The translations under genes were made by a program, and so were the position numbers. The notes under the pieces are model-generated. The model ran no database searches. It had not been told where the DNA came from and worked only from the letters and a program-made list of their open reading frames with translations. This document shows positions 25,887-34,192 of a DNA stretch of 64,000 bases, piece by piece. Origin of the DNA: Patulibacter sp. SYSU D01012 (GTDB taxonomy: Bacteria; Actinomycetota; Thermoleophilia; Solirubrobacterales; Solirubrobacteraceae); NCBI RefSeq assembly GCF_017916475.1, contig NZ_JAFMTB010000001.1, positions 1,888,043 through 1,952,042 of the forward strand, written 5' to 3'. Every line of letters begins with the position of its first letter. Within the stretch, counting starts at the first letter, position 1.

Positions 25887-26078
25887 ATGGCCAAGGTCTG
25901 CATCAACTGCCAAAAGGGTCCGGCGTTCGGCCAGAGCCGGAGCCACTCCATGCGTGCCACGAAGCGCCGGTTCGACGCGAACCTGCAGAAGATCCGCATC
26001 GTCCTGAACGGCGCTCCGAGCCGCGCGTACGTGTGCACGCGCTGCCTCAAGGCCGGCAAGGTCCAGAAGGCCGTCTAG
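25887..26078 (+). CDS. rpmB: 50S ribosomal protein L28, zinc-binding form
   Basis: A 63-residue large-subunit ribosomal protein. It starts MAKVCINCQKGPAFGQSRSH and has the conserved block ATKRRFDANLQKIRI, ending with CTRCLKAGKV. The two Cys pairs (CINC, CTRC) make this the C+ type that binds zinc. Such forms are replaced by C- paralogues under zinc shortage in some actinobacteria; no second copy is in this window. It has its own promoter and is followed 34 bases later by fakA, as in many Gram-positives. Confidence 0.95.
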   Translation: MAKVCINCQKGPAFGQSRSHSMRATKRRFDANLQKIRIVLNGAPSRAYVCTRCLKAGKVQKAV

Positions 26079-26112
26079 CGCCGGCGCCGCGCGCCCGGCT
26101 GCCGCACCCACG

Positions 26113-27804
26113 TTGACCCCGGCCGATCCCAGCATCGTCCGCTTCCGCCAGATCGTGGCGGACGCGCTGGCGCACCTCGAGTCGCGCCGTCAGGAGATCA
26201 ACGACCTGAACGTCTTCCCGGTCGCCGACGGCGACACGGGGGACAACATGGCCCTGACGCTCCGCTCGGTCGTCGGCGAGCTGGACGCCGCGATCGAGAG
26301 CGGCGTCTCGGCCGACGGCCCGGGGCGCACGGCCCTCGTCCAGCGTCTCGCCCGCGCCGCCCTGCTGGGCGCGCGCGGCAACAGCGGCGTCATCCTCTCG
26401 CAGCTCATCCGCGGCGCGGCGGAGGAGCTCGTCGCCCGTCCGGGCGAGCTGATCAGCGCCCCGCTCGTCGCGGCGGCGATCGCGGCGGCGTCCCGGCGCG
26501 GCTACGACTCCGTCCGCCAGCCGGTCGAGGGGACGATCCTCACCGTCGTCCGCGAGATGGCGGGCGCCGCCGCGCACCGCGTCGCGCTGCTCGATCCGGC
26601 GCAGCTCGCGGCCCCCGCGGGCGACGCGGAGCAGAACGCCGCGCTCGCCCTCGTGCTGGCCGAGGCCATCGCGGCCGGCCAGCGCGCCCTCGACGAGGGG
26701 CCCGAGCTGCTGCCGGCGCTCAAGGAGGCGGGCGTCGTCGACGCGGGCGGCTTCGGGCTGCTCATTTTCTTCGCCGGCGTGATCCGCTCCGTCGGCGCGG
26801 GCACGCCCGCCGAGGAGTTCGACATCCGGACGTACGCGGCGGCGCGCCTGGAGGGCATCGAGCACCAGTCCGAGACGTTCCGGTACTGCACGAACTTCGC
26901 GGTCACCGGTCGCGGGCTCGACGCGGGCCGCGCGCGCCGCGAGCTCGCCGAGCTCGGCGACTCGATCATCGTCGTGGTCGGCGACGAGGAGACGCTGAAG
27001 GTGCACGTCCACACGGACGAGCCGCAGGCGGCGATGGCGCTGTTCGGCGACGCCGACGTCACCCGGGTCGACGTCGCCGACATGCACGAGCAGGTGGCCG
27101 CCAACGCCGCCAAGGTCGCGGCCCGCAGCGCGGGCGCCGTCGCCGCCGCGGCGGCGGCCGAGCCCGCCGCGCGCACCCGCAGCGCCCTCGTCGCCGTCGT
27201 CGCCGGCGACGGCGTGGCCGCGGGCTTCGCCGCCCTCGGCGCCCGGCTGGTCGACGGCGGCACGACGATGAACCCGTCGACCGCCGACCTGGTCCGCGCC
27301 GTCGACGAGGCGCCCGCGGACGAGGTCGTCCTGCTGCCGAACAACCCGAACGTCCGCATGGCCGCCGAGCGCGCAGCCGAGCTGGCGGAGAAGCCGGTCG
27401 CAGTCGTGCCGACCCGCTCGCTCCAGGCCGGGCTCGCCATCGCGGTCGAGCACGCGCCCGACGACGACGCCGCCACGAACGCGGCGCGGCTGCAGGAGCT
27501 GCTGGACGAGCTGGCCACCGGCGGCGTCGCGCCGTCGGCGCGCAAGGATCCGGCCGGGCGCTTCGACGTCGGCGACGCCCTCGGGTACGTCGGCGACGAG
27601 CTGGTCGCCTGGGGCGCTCCGCAGGCGACGCTGCGCACCGTGCTCTCGCGCGTCGGCGCGGGCCGCGAGCTCGTGACGGTCCTCACCGCGGCCGAGACCC
27701 CGCTGGCGGACGACGCCGTGTCGGCCCTCGCGCCGGCGGACGTGGAGCTCGAGGTCATCCCTGGCGGGCAGCCCGCCTGGTGGTGGCTCGTCGCCGCCGA
27801 GTGA
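26113..27804 (+). CDS. fakA: DAK2-domain fatty acid kinase-like protein (FakA/YloV)
   Basis: A 563-residue cytoplasmic protein. The N-terminal DAK2 kinase domain shows LNVFPVADGDTGDNMALTL with the Mg-ATP-binding aspartates, LLGARGNSGVILSQLIRG and GVVDAGGFGLL. The middle and C-terminal DegV-like/FakA domain is seen in EHQSETFRYCTNFAV, LKVHVHTDEPQAAM and EVVLLPNNPNVRMAAERA. In Firmicutes FakA phosphorylates fatty acids held by FakB for phospholipid synthesis; that role is inferred here, and no fakB lies nearby. Start is TTG 26113; no better start is in frame. It overlaps recG by four bases, matching the conserved rpmB-yloV-recG order. Confidence 0.88.
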   Translation: MTPADPSIVRFRQIVADALAHLESRRQEINDLNVFPVADGDTGDNMALTLRSVVGELDAAIESGVSADGPGRTALVQRLARAALLGARGNSGVILSQLIRGAAEELVARPGELISAPLVAAAIAAASRRGYDSVRQPVEGTILTVVREMAGAAAHRVALLDPAQLAAPAGDAEQNAALALVLAEAIAAGQRALDEGPELLPALKEAGVVDAGGFGLLIFFAGVIRSVGAGTPAEEFDIRTYAAARLEGIEHQSETFRYCTNFAVTGRGLDAGRARRELAELGDSIIVVVGDEETLKVHVHTDEPQAAMALFGDADVTRVDVADMHEQVAANAAKVAARSAGAVAAAAAAEPAARTRSALVAVVAGDGVAAGFAALGARLVDGGTTMNPSTADLVRAVDEAPADEVVLLPNNPNVRMAAERAAELAEKPVAVVPTRSLQAGLAIAVEHAPDDDAATNAARLQELLDELATGGVAPSARKDPAGRFDVGDALGYVGDELVAWGAPQATLRTVLSRVGAGRELVTVLTAAETPLADDAVSALAPADVELEVIPGGQPAWWWLVAAE

Positions 27805-30194
27805 GCGGCCCGGGCCGCTCCTCCGCGGACCGTCCGAGCGGTCCGCGACGATCCGCGGACGTGGCCGCCGACGCCGCACCCCTCCCCGTCGTCCCGCGCG
27901 ACGACCGCGACGCGACGCCGTCCCCGGCGGAGGATCCGCACGCCGCCGACGCCGCCCCGGTCCGCGACGACGCCGCCGCCCCGCGGAGGGACGACGCCGG
28001 GCCCGCCGGCCCCGTCGCCTTCGCGACGGGCGAGCCGCTGGGTCGCGACGCCCTGCGCGCCGCACCGGTCCGGCGGCCGCGCCCGTCGCGCTGGGCGCGG
28101 TCCAGCGGCTTCACGGGCAAGAAGGCGCTCGCCGCGGCGGCGACGCTGGGCATCGACACCGTCGGTGGCCTCCTCACGCATCTGCCCGTCGAGAGCGGCC
28201 GCGTCGGCACGATCTCGGGCCTGCGCCCGGAGGAGCGGACGACCGTCCTGGTCGAGGTGCGCCGGATCGCCAGCCGGCCCGTGCGCCGGCGCGGGATGCG
28301 CCCGCTGGTCGAGGCGCTGGTCACCGACGGCACGGGCACCCTGCGCGTCGCGTTCTTCAACCAGCCGTGGCTCGTCGAGCGCTACCCGCCGGGCACGCGC
28401 CTCCTGCTCAACGGCACGCTGAAGGGTCCGGGGCGGTTCTCCGTGCAGGCGCACGCCCCCAGCAGCGACCCGCTCCCCGCGCCGGCCACCCTCGACGACG
28501 GCGTGCTGCCGGACGAGGCTCCCGCCGACGCCGGCCCCCCGCCCGACGCCCCGGCCGTCGCGCGCTACCCGGCGTCCGAGGGTCTGACGTCGATCGAGAT
28601 CCTCGCGCGCGTGCGGGAGCTCGGGGAGGACCTGCACGACGCGGTCGACCCCCTGCCGGGCCGCCTGCGCGCCCGCCAGCGCCTCGCCGGCCGGGTGGAC
28701 GCGCTGCACGCCGCGCACCTGGGGGACCACGATGGCGGTCGTCGGCGCCTGGCCTTCGACGAGCTGCTGATGACGCAGCTCGAGTACCTGCGCCGCCGTC
28801 GCGCCCACGGGCACGGGCGCAGCGCGGTGACCCTCGACGGGCCGACGGGCCTGACCGACCGCTGGCGCGCCGAGGGCCTGCCCTTCCCGCTCACGGGCGA
28901 CCAGGAGCGGGCGGTGGCGGAGAACGCCGCCGCGCTGGCCCGCCCCGAGCCGCTGCAGCGCCTGCTGATGGGCGAGGTCGGCTCGGGCAAGACCGTGGTG
29001 GCGCTCCACGCCATGCTCCGCGCCGTCGAGTGCGGGCACCAGGCGGCGCTCATGGCGCCGACGGAGACGCTGGCCGAGCAGCACTTCCGGACGATCCAGT
29101 CGCTGCTGCCGGACATCCTCGTCCCGGTCGAGCTGCTCACGGGCTCGACGACGGGCGCCCGCCGCCGCCGGACCCTCGAGCGCCTGGCGTCCGGGGAGCT
29201 GCCGCTGCTCGTCGGCACCCACGCGCTGATCGAGGATCCCGTCGTGTTCCGCTCGCTCGCGGTCGCCGTGGTGGACGAGCAGCACCGCTTCGGGGTGCGC
29301 CAGCGCTCCGCCCTGGACCGCAAGGCGGCCGCGGGGCCGGCCGGGGCGGGCGCGGTGCACATGCTCCACATGACCGCCACGCCGATCCCGCGCACGATGG
29401 CGCTGCTGGCCTACGGCGACCTCGACGTGGTGGCGCTGCGGCAGCTTCCCAAGGGCCGCAAGCCGGTGGCCACGCACGTCTGCGCCACGGACCGCGAGCG
29501 CGCGCGGGCCTACGAGAAGATCCGCGAGGAGGTGGCCGCGGGGCGGCAGGCGTTCGTCGTCTGCCCGCTCGTGGACGACTCCGAGGCCCTCGACGCCCGC
29601 TCCGCGGTGGCTGAGCACGCCCGCCTGCAGGCGGGCGAGCTGAAGGACCTGCGCGTGGCGCTGCTCCACGGCCAGATGCGCCCCGCCGAGAAGCAGGCGG
29701 TCATGGAGCGCTTCGCGGGCGGCGACGCCGACGTCCTCGTCGCCACGACGGTCATCGAGGTGGGGATCGACGTGCCGAACGCCACGGTGATGCTGATCGA
29801 GAACGCCGAGCGCTTCGGCATCTCGCAGCTGCACCAGCTGCGCGGGCGCGTCGGTCGCGGCGCCCACGCCTCCACGTGCCTGCTCTTCGGCCCGAAGAGC
29901 ACCGCGCGGCTGCGGGCGCTGGCCTCGCACGCCGACGGCTTCGCGCTGTCCGAGGTGGACCTGCAGCTCCGCGGGGAGGGCGAGCTGCTCGGCACGCGAC
30001 AGTCGGGGATCGCCCGCTTCCGCACCGCCCGACTGCCCGACGACGGCGACCTGCTGCTGCGCGCCCGCGACGTCGCGGAGGAGCTGGCCGCGACCGACCC
30101 CGACCTGTCCGACCCCGTGCACGCGCCGCTCCGCGACGAGCTGCTGGCCCGCGCCGCCGCCCTCGGCGAGGACGGCCAGGCGATCCCGGCGTGA
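27801..30194 (+). CDS. recG: ATP-dependent DNA helicase RecG
   Basis: Branch-migrating helicase that regresses stalled forks and processes recombination intermediates. It is 797 residues from GTG 27801 in a GTGA overlap with fakA. About 95 Ala/Asp/Pro-rich residues precede the core, longer than usual. The wedge/OB domain spans GIDTVGGLLTHLPV to the YPASEGLTSIEI region; helicase motifs are LLMGEVGSGKTVVALHAM (Walker A), VVDEQHRFGVRQR (DEQH box), HMTATPIPRTMA, DVLVATTVIEVGIDVPNAT and QLRGRVGRG. An acidic Pro-rich insertion near residues 228-255 breaks the wedge region. rsmD overlaps its end. Confidence 0.95.
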   Translation: MSGPGRSSADRPSGPRRSADVAADAAPLPVVPRDDRDATPSPAEDPHAADAAPVRDDAAAPRRDDAGPAGPVAFATGEPLGRDALRAAPVRRPRPSRWARSSGFTGKKALAAAATLGIDTVGGLLTHLPVESGRVGTISGLRPEERTTVLVEVRRIASRPVRRRGMRPLVEALVTDGTGTLRVAFFNQPWLVERYPPGTRLLLNGTLKGPGRFSVQAHAPSSDPLPAPATLDDGVLPDEAPADAGPPPDAPAVARYPASEGLTSIEILARVRELGEDLHDAVDPLPGRLRARQRLAGRVDALHAAHLGDHDGGRRRLAFDELLMTQLEYLRRRRAHGHGRSAVTLDGPTGLTDRWRAEGLPFPLTGDQERAVAENAAALARPEPLQRLLMGEVGSGKTVVALHAMLRAVECGHQAALMAPTETLAEQHFRTIQSLLPDILVPVELLTGSTTGARRRRTLERLASGELPLLVGTHALIEDPVVFRSLAVAVVDEQHRFGVRQRSALDRKAAAGPAGAGAVHMLHMTATPIPRTMALLAYGDLDVVALRQLPKGRKPVATHVCATDRERARAYEKIREEVAAGRQAFVVCPLVDDSEALDARSAVAEHARLQAGELKDLRVALLHGQMRPAEKQAVMERFAGGDADVLVATTVIEVGIDVPNATVMLIENAERFGISQLHQLRGRVGRGAHASTCLLFGPKSTARLRALASHADGFALSEVDLQLRGEGELLGTRQSGIARFRTARLPDDGDLLLRARDVAEELAATDPDLSDPVHAPLRDELLARAAALGEDGQAIPA

Positions 30195-30733
30195 GGATCG
30201 TCGCCGGCATCCACCGGGGGCGGCGCCTGGTCGCGCCGCCCGGGGACGGCACCCGGCCGACGAGCGACCGGGTGCGCGAGGCCCTGTTCTCGATCCTCGG
30301 GCCGCTCGGCGGCGCGCGCGTCCTGGACCTGTGGGCCGGCACCGGCGCGCTCGGCCTGGAGGCCCTCTCGCGCGGGGCGTCGCACGCCACGTTCGTCGAG
30401 CGCGACCGGCGCGCGCTCGCCGCGCTGCGCGCCAACGTGGGCGCGCTGGACTTGGCTCCGGAGCAGGCCCGCGTCGTGGCCGGCGACGCCCTGCGGCACG
30501 TCCGGGACGCAGCGGGACGCGGCGAGGCATACGATCTCGTCGTGCTCGACCCGCCGTACCGCGACGCGCCCCGGCTCCGCCCGGTGCTCGCCGAGGTGCT
30601 GCGGCCGCTCTTGGGGGAGGGGGCGCGGGTGGTGACGGAATCCGACCGTCGTGATCCGCTGATCCTGGACGCCCTCGGGACCGCGGACGAGCGTCGCTAC
30701 GGGGACACCCTCATCGCCATCCATCGCCCATGA
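30191..30733 (+). CDS. rsmD: 16S rRNA (guanine-966-N2)-methyltransferase RsmD
   Basis: Methylates G966 of 16S rRNA during small-subunit assembly. It is 180 residues from GTG 30191. Visible are the N-terminal RIVAGIHRGRRLVAPPG, TRPTSDRVREALFSIL, the SAM motif VLDLWAGTGALGLEALSRGA, the acidic ribose-binding FVERDRRAL, and the catalytic DPPY in LVVLDPPYRDAP. It overlaps recG and coaD by four bases each; rsmD-coaD pairing is very widely conserved. Confidence 0.95.
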   Translation: MRIVAGIHRGRRLVAPPGDGTRPTSDRVREALFSILGPLGGARVLDLWAGTGALGLEALSRGASHATFVERDRRALAALRANVGALDLAPEQARVVAGDALRHVRDAAGRGEAYDLVVLDPPYRDAPRLRPVLAEVLRPLLGEGARVVTESDRRDPLILDALGTADERRYGDTLIAIHRP

Positions 30734-31254
30734 GTCGCAGCCACGAACCACGCATCGCCGTCGTCCCCGGGAGCTACGACCCGGTCACGAACGGCCACCT
30801 CGACATCATCAAGCGGGCCGCCGGCCTGTTCGACGAGGTCGTCGTGGCGGTCGTGAACCAGTCCGTCCGCAAGAGCTCCGCGCTGTTCTCGACGGAGGAG
30901 CGCGTCGGGTTCATCCAGGACGCCCTCGCCGAGGCCGGCGTCGACAACGTCCGCGTCGAGCCGTTCTTCGAGCTCGTCGTGACGTTCGCCCGGCGCGTCG
31001 GCGCCCAGGCGATCGTCAAGGGCCTGCGGCAGATCTCGGACTTCGAGTACGAGATGGAGATGGGCCACCTCAACCGCGAGCAGGCCCCGGACATCGAGTC
31101 CGTCTTCGTGATGGCCAGCCCGCGGTACGCGTACCTGTCGTCCAGCTGGGTCAAGGAGCTGGCGCGCTTCGACGGCCGGATCGAGGGCCTGGTCCCCGCC
31201 CCGGTCGCCGAGCAGCTGGCGGAGCGCCTGACGCGGCAGCGCGCCGCGTCGTAG
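30730..31254 (+). CDS. coaD: Phosphopantetheine adenylyltransferase
   Basis: Penultimate step of coenzyme A synthesis: joins AMP from ATP to 4'-phosphopantetheine. It is 174 residues. The nucleotidyltransferase signature VVPGSYDPVTNGHLDII includes the TNGH motif, and VKGLRQISDFEYEMEMGHLNR and the YAYLSSSWVKELARFDG motif bind substrate and ATP. The start overlaps rsmD (ATGA). A GC palindrome follows the gene, closing the rpmB-to-coaD group. Confidence 0.96.
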   Translation: MSRSHEPRIAVVPGSYDPVTNGHLDIIKRAAGLFDEVVVAVVNQSVRKSSALFSTEERVGFIQDALAEAGVDNVRVEPFFELVVTFARRVGAQAIVKGLRQISDFEYEMEMGHLNREQAPDIESVFVMASPRYAYLSSSWVKELARFDGRIEGLVPAPVAEQLAERLTRQRAAS

Positions 31255-31255
31255 C

Positions 31256-31315
31256 GCCCACGGCTCCGCCGCGGGCGGCGCCGCCCGCGCGGTTCCGCGT
31301 CGCCGCGGCGTGGGC
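31256..31315 (+). terminator. Nested palindromes after coaD
   Basis: An 18-base GCGGGCGGC/GCCGCCCGC palindrome (31271-31288) lies inside an outer GCCCACG (31256-31262) and CGTGGGC (31309-31315) pair. It could terminate the coaD transcript. Downstream, CGGGAAG (31399-31405) and CTTCCCG (31411-31417) form another hairpin in front of the next gene. Confidence 0.45.
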
Positions 31316-31443
31316 ACGATCTTGCACGCGAGCGCCCGCGGATTGGCGCACTTTGCGGGATAGGGCAGGATGTACGAAACCCTCCATCGGGTTGCGGTCG
31401 GGAAGGAGGACTTCCCGGACGCGCCGCGAAACGGACGTATGCC

Positions 31444-31917
31444 ATGGACGTTCTGGTCCTCATCGACAAACTCGACGACCTCGTACACAACGCGAAGCCG
31501 GTCCCGCTGACGGACCAGGTGCGCGTTGACCGCGAGGAGATCTTCGACATCCTCGACCAGATGCGGGCCACGATCCCCGAGGAGATCAAGCAGGCCCGGT
31601 GGATCGTCAAGGAGCGGCAGGAGATGCTGGCCGAGGCGAAGCGCGAGGCCGAGCGCATCATCAAGGAGGGCAAGGAGCAGCAGGTCGAGCTCGTGTCCCA
31701 GCAGGAGGTCGTCAAGCTCGCCGAGCGCGAGGCCGACGACATCATCGACGAGGCGCGGGCCCGCGAGCGGGAGATCCGCCTGGGCGCCGAGGACTACGCC
31801 GACGAGATCCTGAACACGCTCGAGGTGAACCTCATGAAGTTCATCGCGGCGGTGCGCCGCGGGCGCGAGCGCCTGCAGGGCAAGGACGACGCCGAGCTCG
31901 AGGGCGCCGAGCGCTGA
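31444..31917 (+). CDS. sepIVA: SepIVA-like coiled-coil cell-growth protein
   Basis: A 157-residue, strongly charged helical protein. The N-terminus MDVLVLIDKLDDLVHNAKPVP and the segment VDREEIFDILDQMRATIPEEIKQAR recall the DivIVA-like proteins of actinobacteria; heptad-rich coiled coil runs from about residue 50 to 130 (EMLAEAKREAERIIKEGKEQ). Some annotation pipelines call such proteins ATP synthase subunit B-like. In mycobacteria sepIVA precedes a DUF177 gene, rnc and smc, exactly as here, which supports the name. The mycobacterial protein acts in septation and growth at the membrane; the same role is inferred. No good hexamer or Shine-Dalgarno sequence is seen just before ATG 31444. Confidence 0.75.
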   Translation: MDVLVLIDKLDDLVHNAKPVPLTDQVRVDREEIFDILDQMRATIPEEIKQARWIVKERQEMLAEAKREAERIIKEGKEQQVELVSQQEVVKLAEREADDIIDEARAREREIRLGAEDYADEILNTLEVNLMKFIAAVRRGRERLQGKDDAELEGAER

Positions 31918-32008
31918 GCCGCCCGGTCGCCCGGCCGCCCCGAGAGGCCGGCCGCGCGGCGACGTCCGCCCGCCGGACCGGCCGGTCCGGCCCGCAGCCC
32001 CCGCGGAG

Positions 32009-32014
32009 TACCCT
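32009..32014 (+). promoter_or_regulatory. -10 hexamer for yceD, leaderless start
   Basis: TACCCT ends six bases before ATG 32021. Confidence 0.6.
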
Positions 32015-32020
32015 GGGGGA

Positions 32021-32566
32021 ATGGAGCCCACCGACATCATCGATCTCGCCGGGCTGCGCATGGGCCCGGGCGAGGGCCGGCGACTCGACCTCCCCGTCGC
32101 GCTCGACGCGATCCGGCTGAGCGAGCAGGGCTACGCCCCCGAGCCGTCCGTCCCCGAGGTCCGGCTCGACGTCTCCCGCATGCTCGGCGGCGGCTACGCG
32201 CTGCAGCTGCGGTTCGCGACGCAGCTCTCCGGCCCGTGCATGCGCTGCCTGGCTCCGACGGAGACGACGATCGACGTCGACGTCCGCGAGCTCGAGCAGA
32301 AGAAGCGCGACCCCGAGGAGCAGTTCGACTCGGAGTACGTCGACGGCGACGAGCTGCAGCTGGGCCGCTGGGCCAACGACTCGTTCGTCTTCTCGCTGCC
32401 CCAGCGGATCCTCTGCACGGAGGACTGCAAGGGCCTGTGCCCCGAGTGCGGCGAGAACCTGAACGAGCACCCGGACCACCGCCACGAGGCGAAGCCCGAC
32501 GCGCGGATGGCGGCGCTGGCCAGCATCCGCTTCGACGAGGACGGCAACCTCGTGCAGGGGTCCTAG
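32021..32566 (+). CDS. yceD: DUF177 (YceD) family protein
   Basis: A 181-residue protein linked by conserved gene order to rpmF; in plants and bacteria DUF177 proteins are needed for 23S rRNA accumulation. Visible are CMRCLAPTETTIDVDVREL, the EYVDGDELQLG acidic block and a Cys-rich element CTEDCKGLCPECGENLNEHP near residues 130-150 that probably binds zinc. The alternating CxxC (CMRC) at the centre is typical of actinobacterial members. It lies 68 bases before rpmF, which has its own promoter. Confidence 0.88.
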   Translation: MEPTDIIDLAGLRMGPGEGRRLDLPVALDAIRLSEQGYAPEPSVPEVRLDVSRMLGGGYALQLRFATQLSGPCMRCLAPTETTIDVDVRELEQKKRDPEEQFDSEYVDGDELQLGRWANDSFVFSLPQRILCTEDCKGLCPECGENLNEHPDHRHEAKPDARMAALASIRFDEDGNLVQGS

Positions 32567-32618
32567 GACCCCCGCCCGGTGCAGGGGGAACCGCGCGACA
32601 CGCCGCGCGCGGATCCCC

Positions 32619-32624
32619 TATTGT
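32619..32624 (+). promoter_or_regulatory. -10 hexamer for rpmF with pyrimidine initiator
   Basis: TATTGT is followed by TCCTCGCCTT and ATG 32635, identical over those ten bases and the first two codons to the rpmB promoter region. Confidence 0.65.
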
Positions 32625-32634
32625 TCCTCGCCTT

Positions 32635-32826
32635 ATGGCCGTACCGAAGCAGAAGCAGTCGCACGCCCGTACCGCCAAGCGCCGTGCGCAGCACAAGGCT
32701 GCCCGTCCTACGGTCAACGAGTGCCCGCAGTGCCACAGCCCGCGCATCCCGCACCGAGTGTGCGGCACGTGCGGCTACTACGACGGCCGCGTCGTCGTCG
32801 CCCCGAAGAGCTCGCTCGACTTCTAG
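32635..32826 (+). CDS. rpmF: 50S ribosomal protein L32, zinc-binding form
   Basis: A 63-residue large-subunit protein beginning MAVPKQKQSHARTAKRRAQH, the family's usual N-terminus. It carries two Cys pairs (CPQC and CGTC) forming the zinc ribbon, with the conserved CGYYDGRVV after the second pair. It sits between yceD and plsX, the standard order in bacteria, coupling ribosome and membrane-lipid synthesis. Confidence 0.96.
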   Translation: MAVPKQKQSHARTAKRRAQHKAARPTVNECPQCHSPRIPHRVCGTCGYYDGRVVVAPKSSLDF

Positions 32827-32863
32827 GACGCGCCGCCGGCCCCCGGGCCGGCGCCCCTGACGC

Positions 32864-33919
32864 ATGACGGTCACCGTCGCGGTCGACACGACCGGGGCCG
32901 ACCTCGGCCCCGCCGAGGTCGCCGCCGGCGCCCTCATCGCCGCCCGGCGCGGCGTCGCGGTGCGGCTCTACGGCCCCGCCGCCGAGCTGCTGGCCGTCGT
33001 GGACGGCGCGTCCGGCGTCGAGGTGATCGACGCCCCGCTGTCCATCGCGAAGGCGCCGGACCCCGCCGCGGCCGTCCGCGGCAACCCGGACGCCTCGATC
33101 GTCCAGACCGTCCGCGCCGTCGCGAAGGGCGAGGCGGACACCTTCGTCGTCGCCGGCGCCACCGGCCCCGCGCTCGCCGCGGGGCTCATGCACGTCCGTC
33201 GGGCTCGCGGCATCCACCGGCCCGCGCTCGCGCTGCCGCTGCCCACGCCGGGCAGTCCCGTGACGCTCGTCGACGTCGGCGCGAACGTCGAGTCCCGCCC
33301 GGACCACCTCGTGCAGTTCGGCTTCATGGGCGCGGCCCTGGCCCGCACCGTGCTCGGCATCGAGCGTCCGCGCCTGGCCCTCCTGAGCAACGGCGAGGAG
33401 CCGACGAAGGGCACGCCCGACGTCGTCGAGGTCCACGCCACGCTGCGCGACCGCCTCGCCGACCACCCGCACATCCGCTTCGTCGGCAACGTCGAGGGCA
33501 AGGACCTGACCGCCGGCGTGGCCGACGTCGTCGTCACGGACGGGTTCACCGGCAACGTCGCGCTCAAGCTGATGGAGGGCGTGTCGCAGAGCGTCGTCTC
33601 CGGCGTCCGCAGCGCCGCGATGTCGAGCCCCGTCGCGATGCTGGGCGGGCTGCTGCTGCGCCGTTCGCTCGGGCGCTTCAAGGCGTCCATCGACCCCGAG
33701 CGGTCCGGCGGGGCCTACCTGCTGGGCCTGAAGTCGCTCGGCGTGGTGCCGCACGGACGCTTCTCGCGCGACGGCTTCGCGCAGGCGATCCTGCTCGCGG
33801 CCCAGGGCGCGGAGCGATCCGTCACGGACCTCATCCACGCCGACCTGGAGGCCGCGGGCGCGCTGCGCCGCGCGCCCGCCGCGGTCGCCGCCCCGCCCGC
33901 TGACCGGGCCACCAGCTAG
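32864..33919 (+). CDS. plsX: Phosphate acyltransferase PlsX, divergent
   Basis: PlsX converts acyl-ACP to acyl-phosphate, the first step of the PlsX/PlsY phospholipid route. It is 351 residues and follows rpmF, precedes acpP, as usual. Strongly matching parts are VTLVDVGANVESRPDHLVQFGFMG, LSNGEEPTKGTPDV and NVEGKDLTAGVADVVVTDGF. Three signatures differ from well-studied PlsX: DAMGGD is DTTGAD (residues 8-13), the AGNTGA loop is AGATGP, and HGSSD is HGRFSRD. The fold is clearly kept, but activity cannot be assumed. No Shine-Dalgarno sequence or hexamer is obvious before ATG 32864. Confidence 0.85.
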   Translation: MTVTVAVDTTGADLGPAEVAAGALIAARRGVAVRLYGPAAELLAVVDGASGVEVIDAPLSIAKAPDPAAAVRGNPDASIVQTVRAVAKGEADTFVVAGATGPALAAGLMHVRRARGIHRPALALPLPTPGSPVTLVDVGANVESRPDHLVQFGFMGAALARTVLGIERPRLALLSNGEEPTKGTPDVVEVHATLRDRLADHPHIRFVGNVEGKDLTAGVADVVVTDGFTGNVALKLMEGVSQSVVSGVRSAAMSSPVAMLGGLLLRRSLGRFKASIDPERSGGAYLLGLKSLGVVPHGRFSRDGFAQAILLAAQGAERSVTDLIHADLEAAGALRRAPAAVAAPPADRATS

Positions 33920-33922
33920 CGT
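33917..33922 (+). promoter_or_regulatory. -10 hexamer for acpP made from the plsX stop codon
   Basis: TAGCGT begins with the TAG that ends plsX and finishes nine bases before ATG 33932. Confidence 0.5.
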
Positions 33923-33931
33923 CTGGCGATC

Positions 33932-34186
33932 ATGACGCGCGACGAGGTCCTCGACATCGTCCGGCGCCACCTCGCGGAGGAGCTCGAGGTGGACCCGGAC
34001 CAGATCACGGAGTCCACGCGGCTGAAGGAGGACCTCGAGGCCGACTCGCTCGATCTCTTCACGCTCGTGCAGGAGCTGGAGGACTCGCACGGCGTCGTGC
34101 TCCCCGAGGAGGAGGCGGCCCGGATCACGACCGTGGGCGAGGCCGCCGACGCCGTCCTCCGCCACCTCCCGGCGACCGCGTCGTAG
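33932..34186 (+). CDS. acpP: Acyl carrier protein
   Basis: An 84-residue acidic four-helix carrier that shuttles fatty acyl chains. Ser39 in LEADSLDLFTLVQELED is the phosphopantetheine attachment site; the usual DSLD motif is intact, although DSLDxVEL is more common than DSLDLFTL. It lies between plsX and rnc, as in most bacteria, and would supply the acyl groups PlsX uses. Confidence 0.93.
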   Translation: MTRDEVLDIVRRHLAEELEVDPDQITESTRLKEDLEADSLDLFTLVQELEDSHGVVLPEEEAARITTVGEAADAVLRHLPATAS

Positions 34187-34192
34187 GCCCCG

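Noticed and set aside
31370-31443. Short frame starting at ATG 31370 upstream of and overlapping the sepIVA-like gene
   Set aside because: It ends after about 46 codons in overlap with the real gene, lacks a well-placed hexamer, and its sequence resembles no protein.
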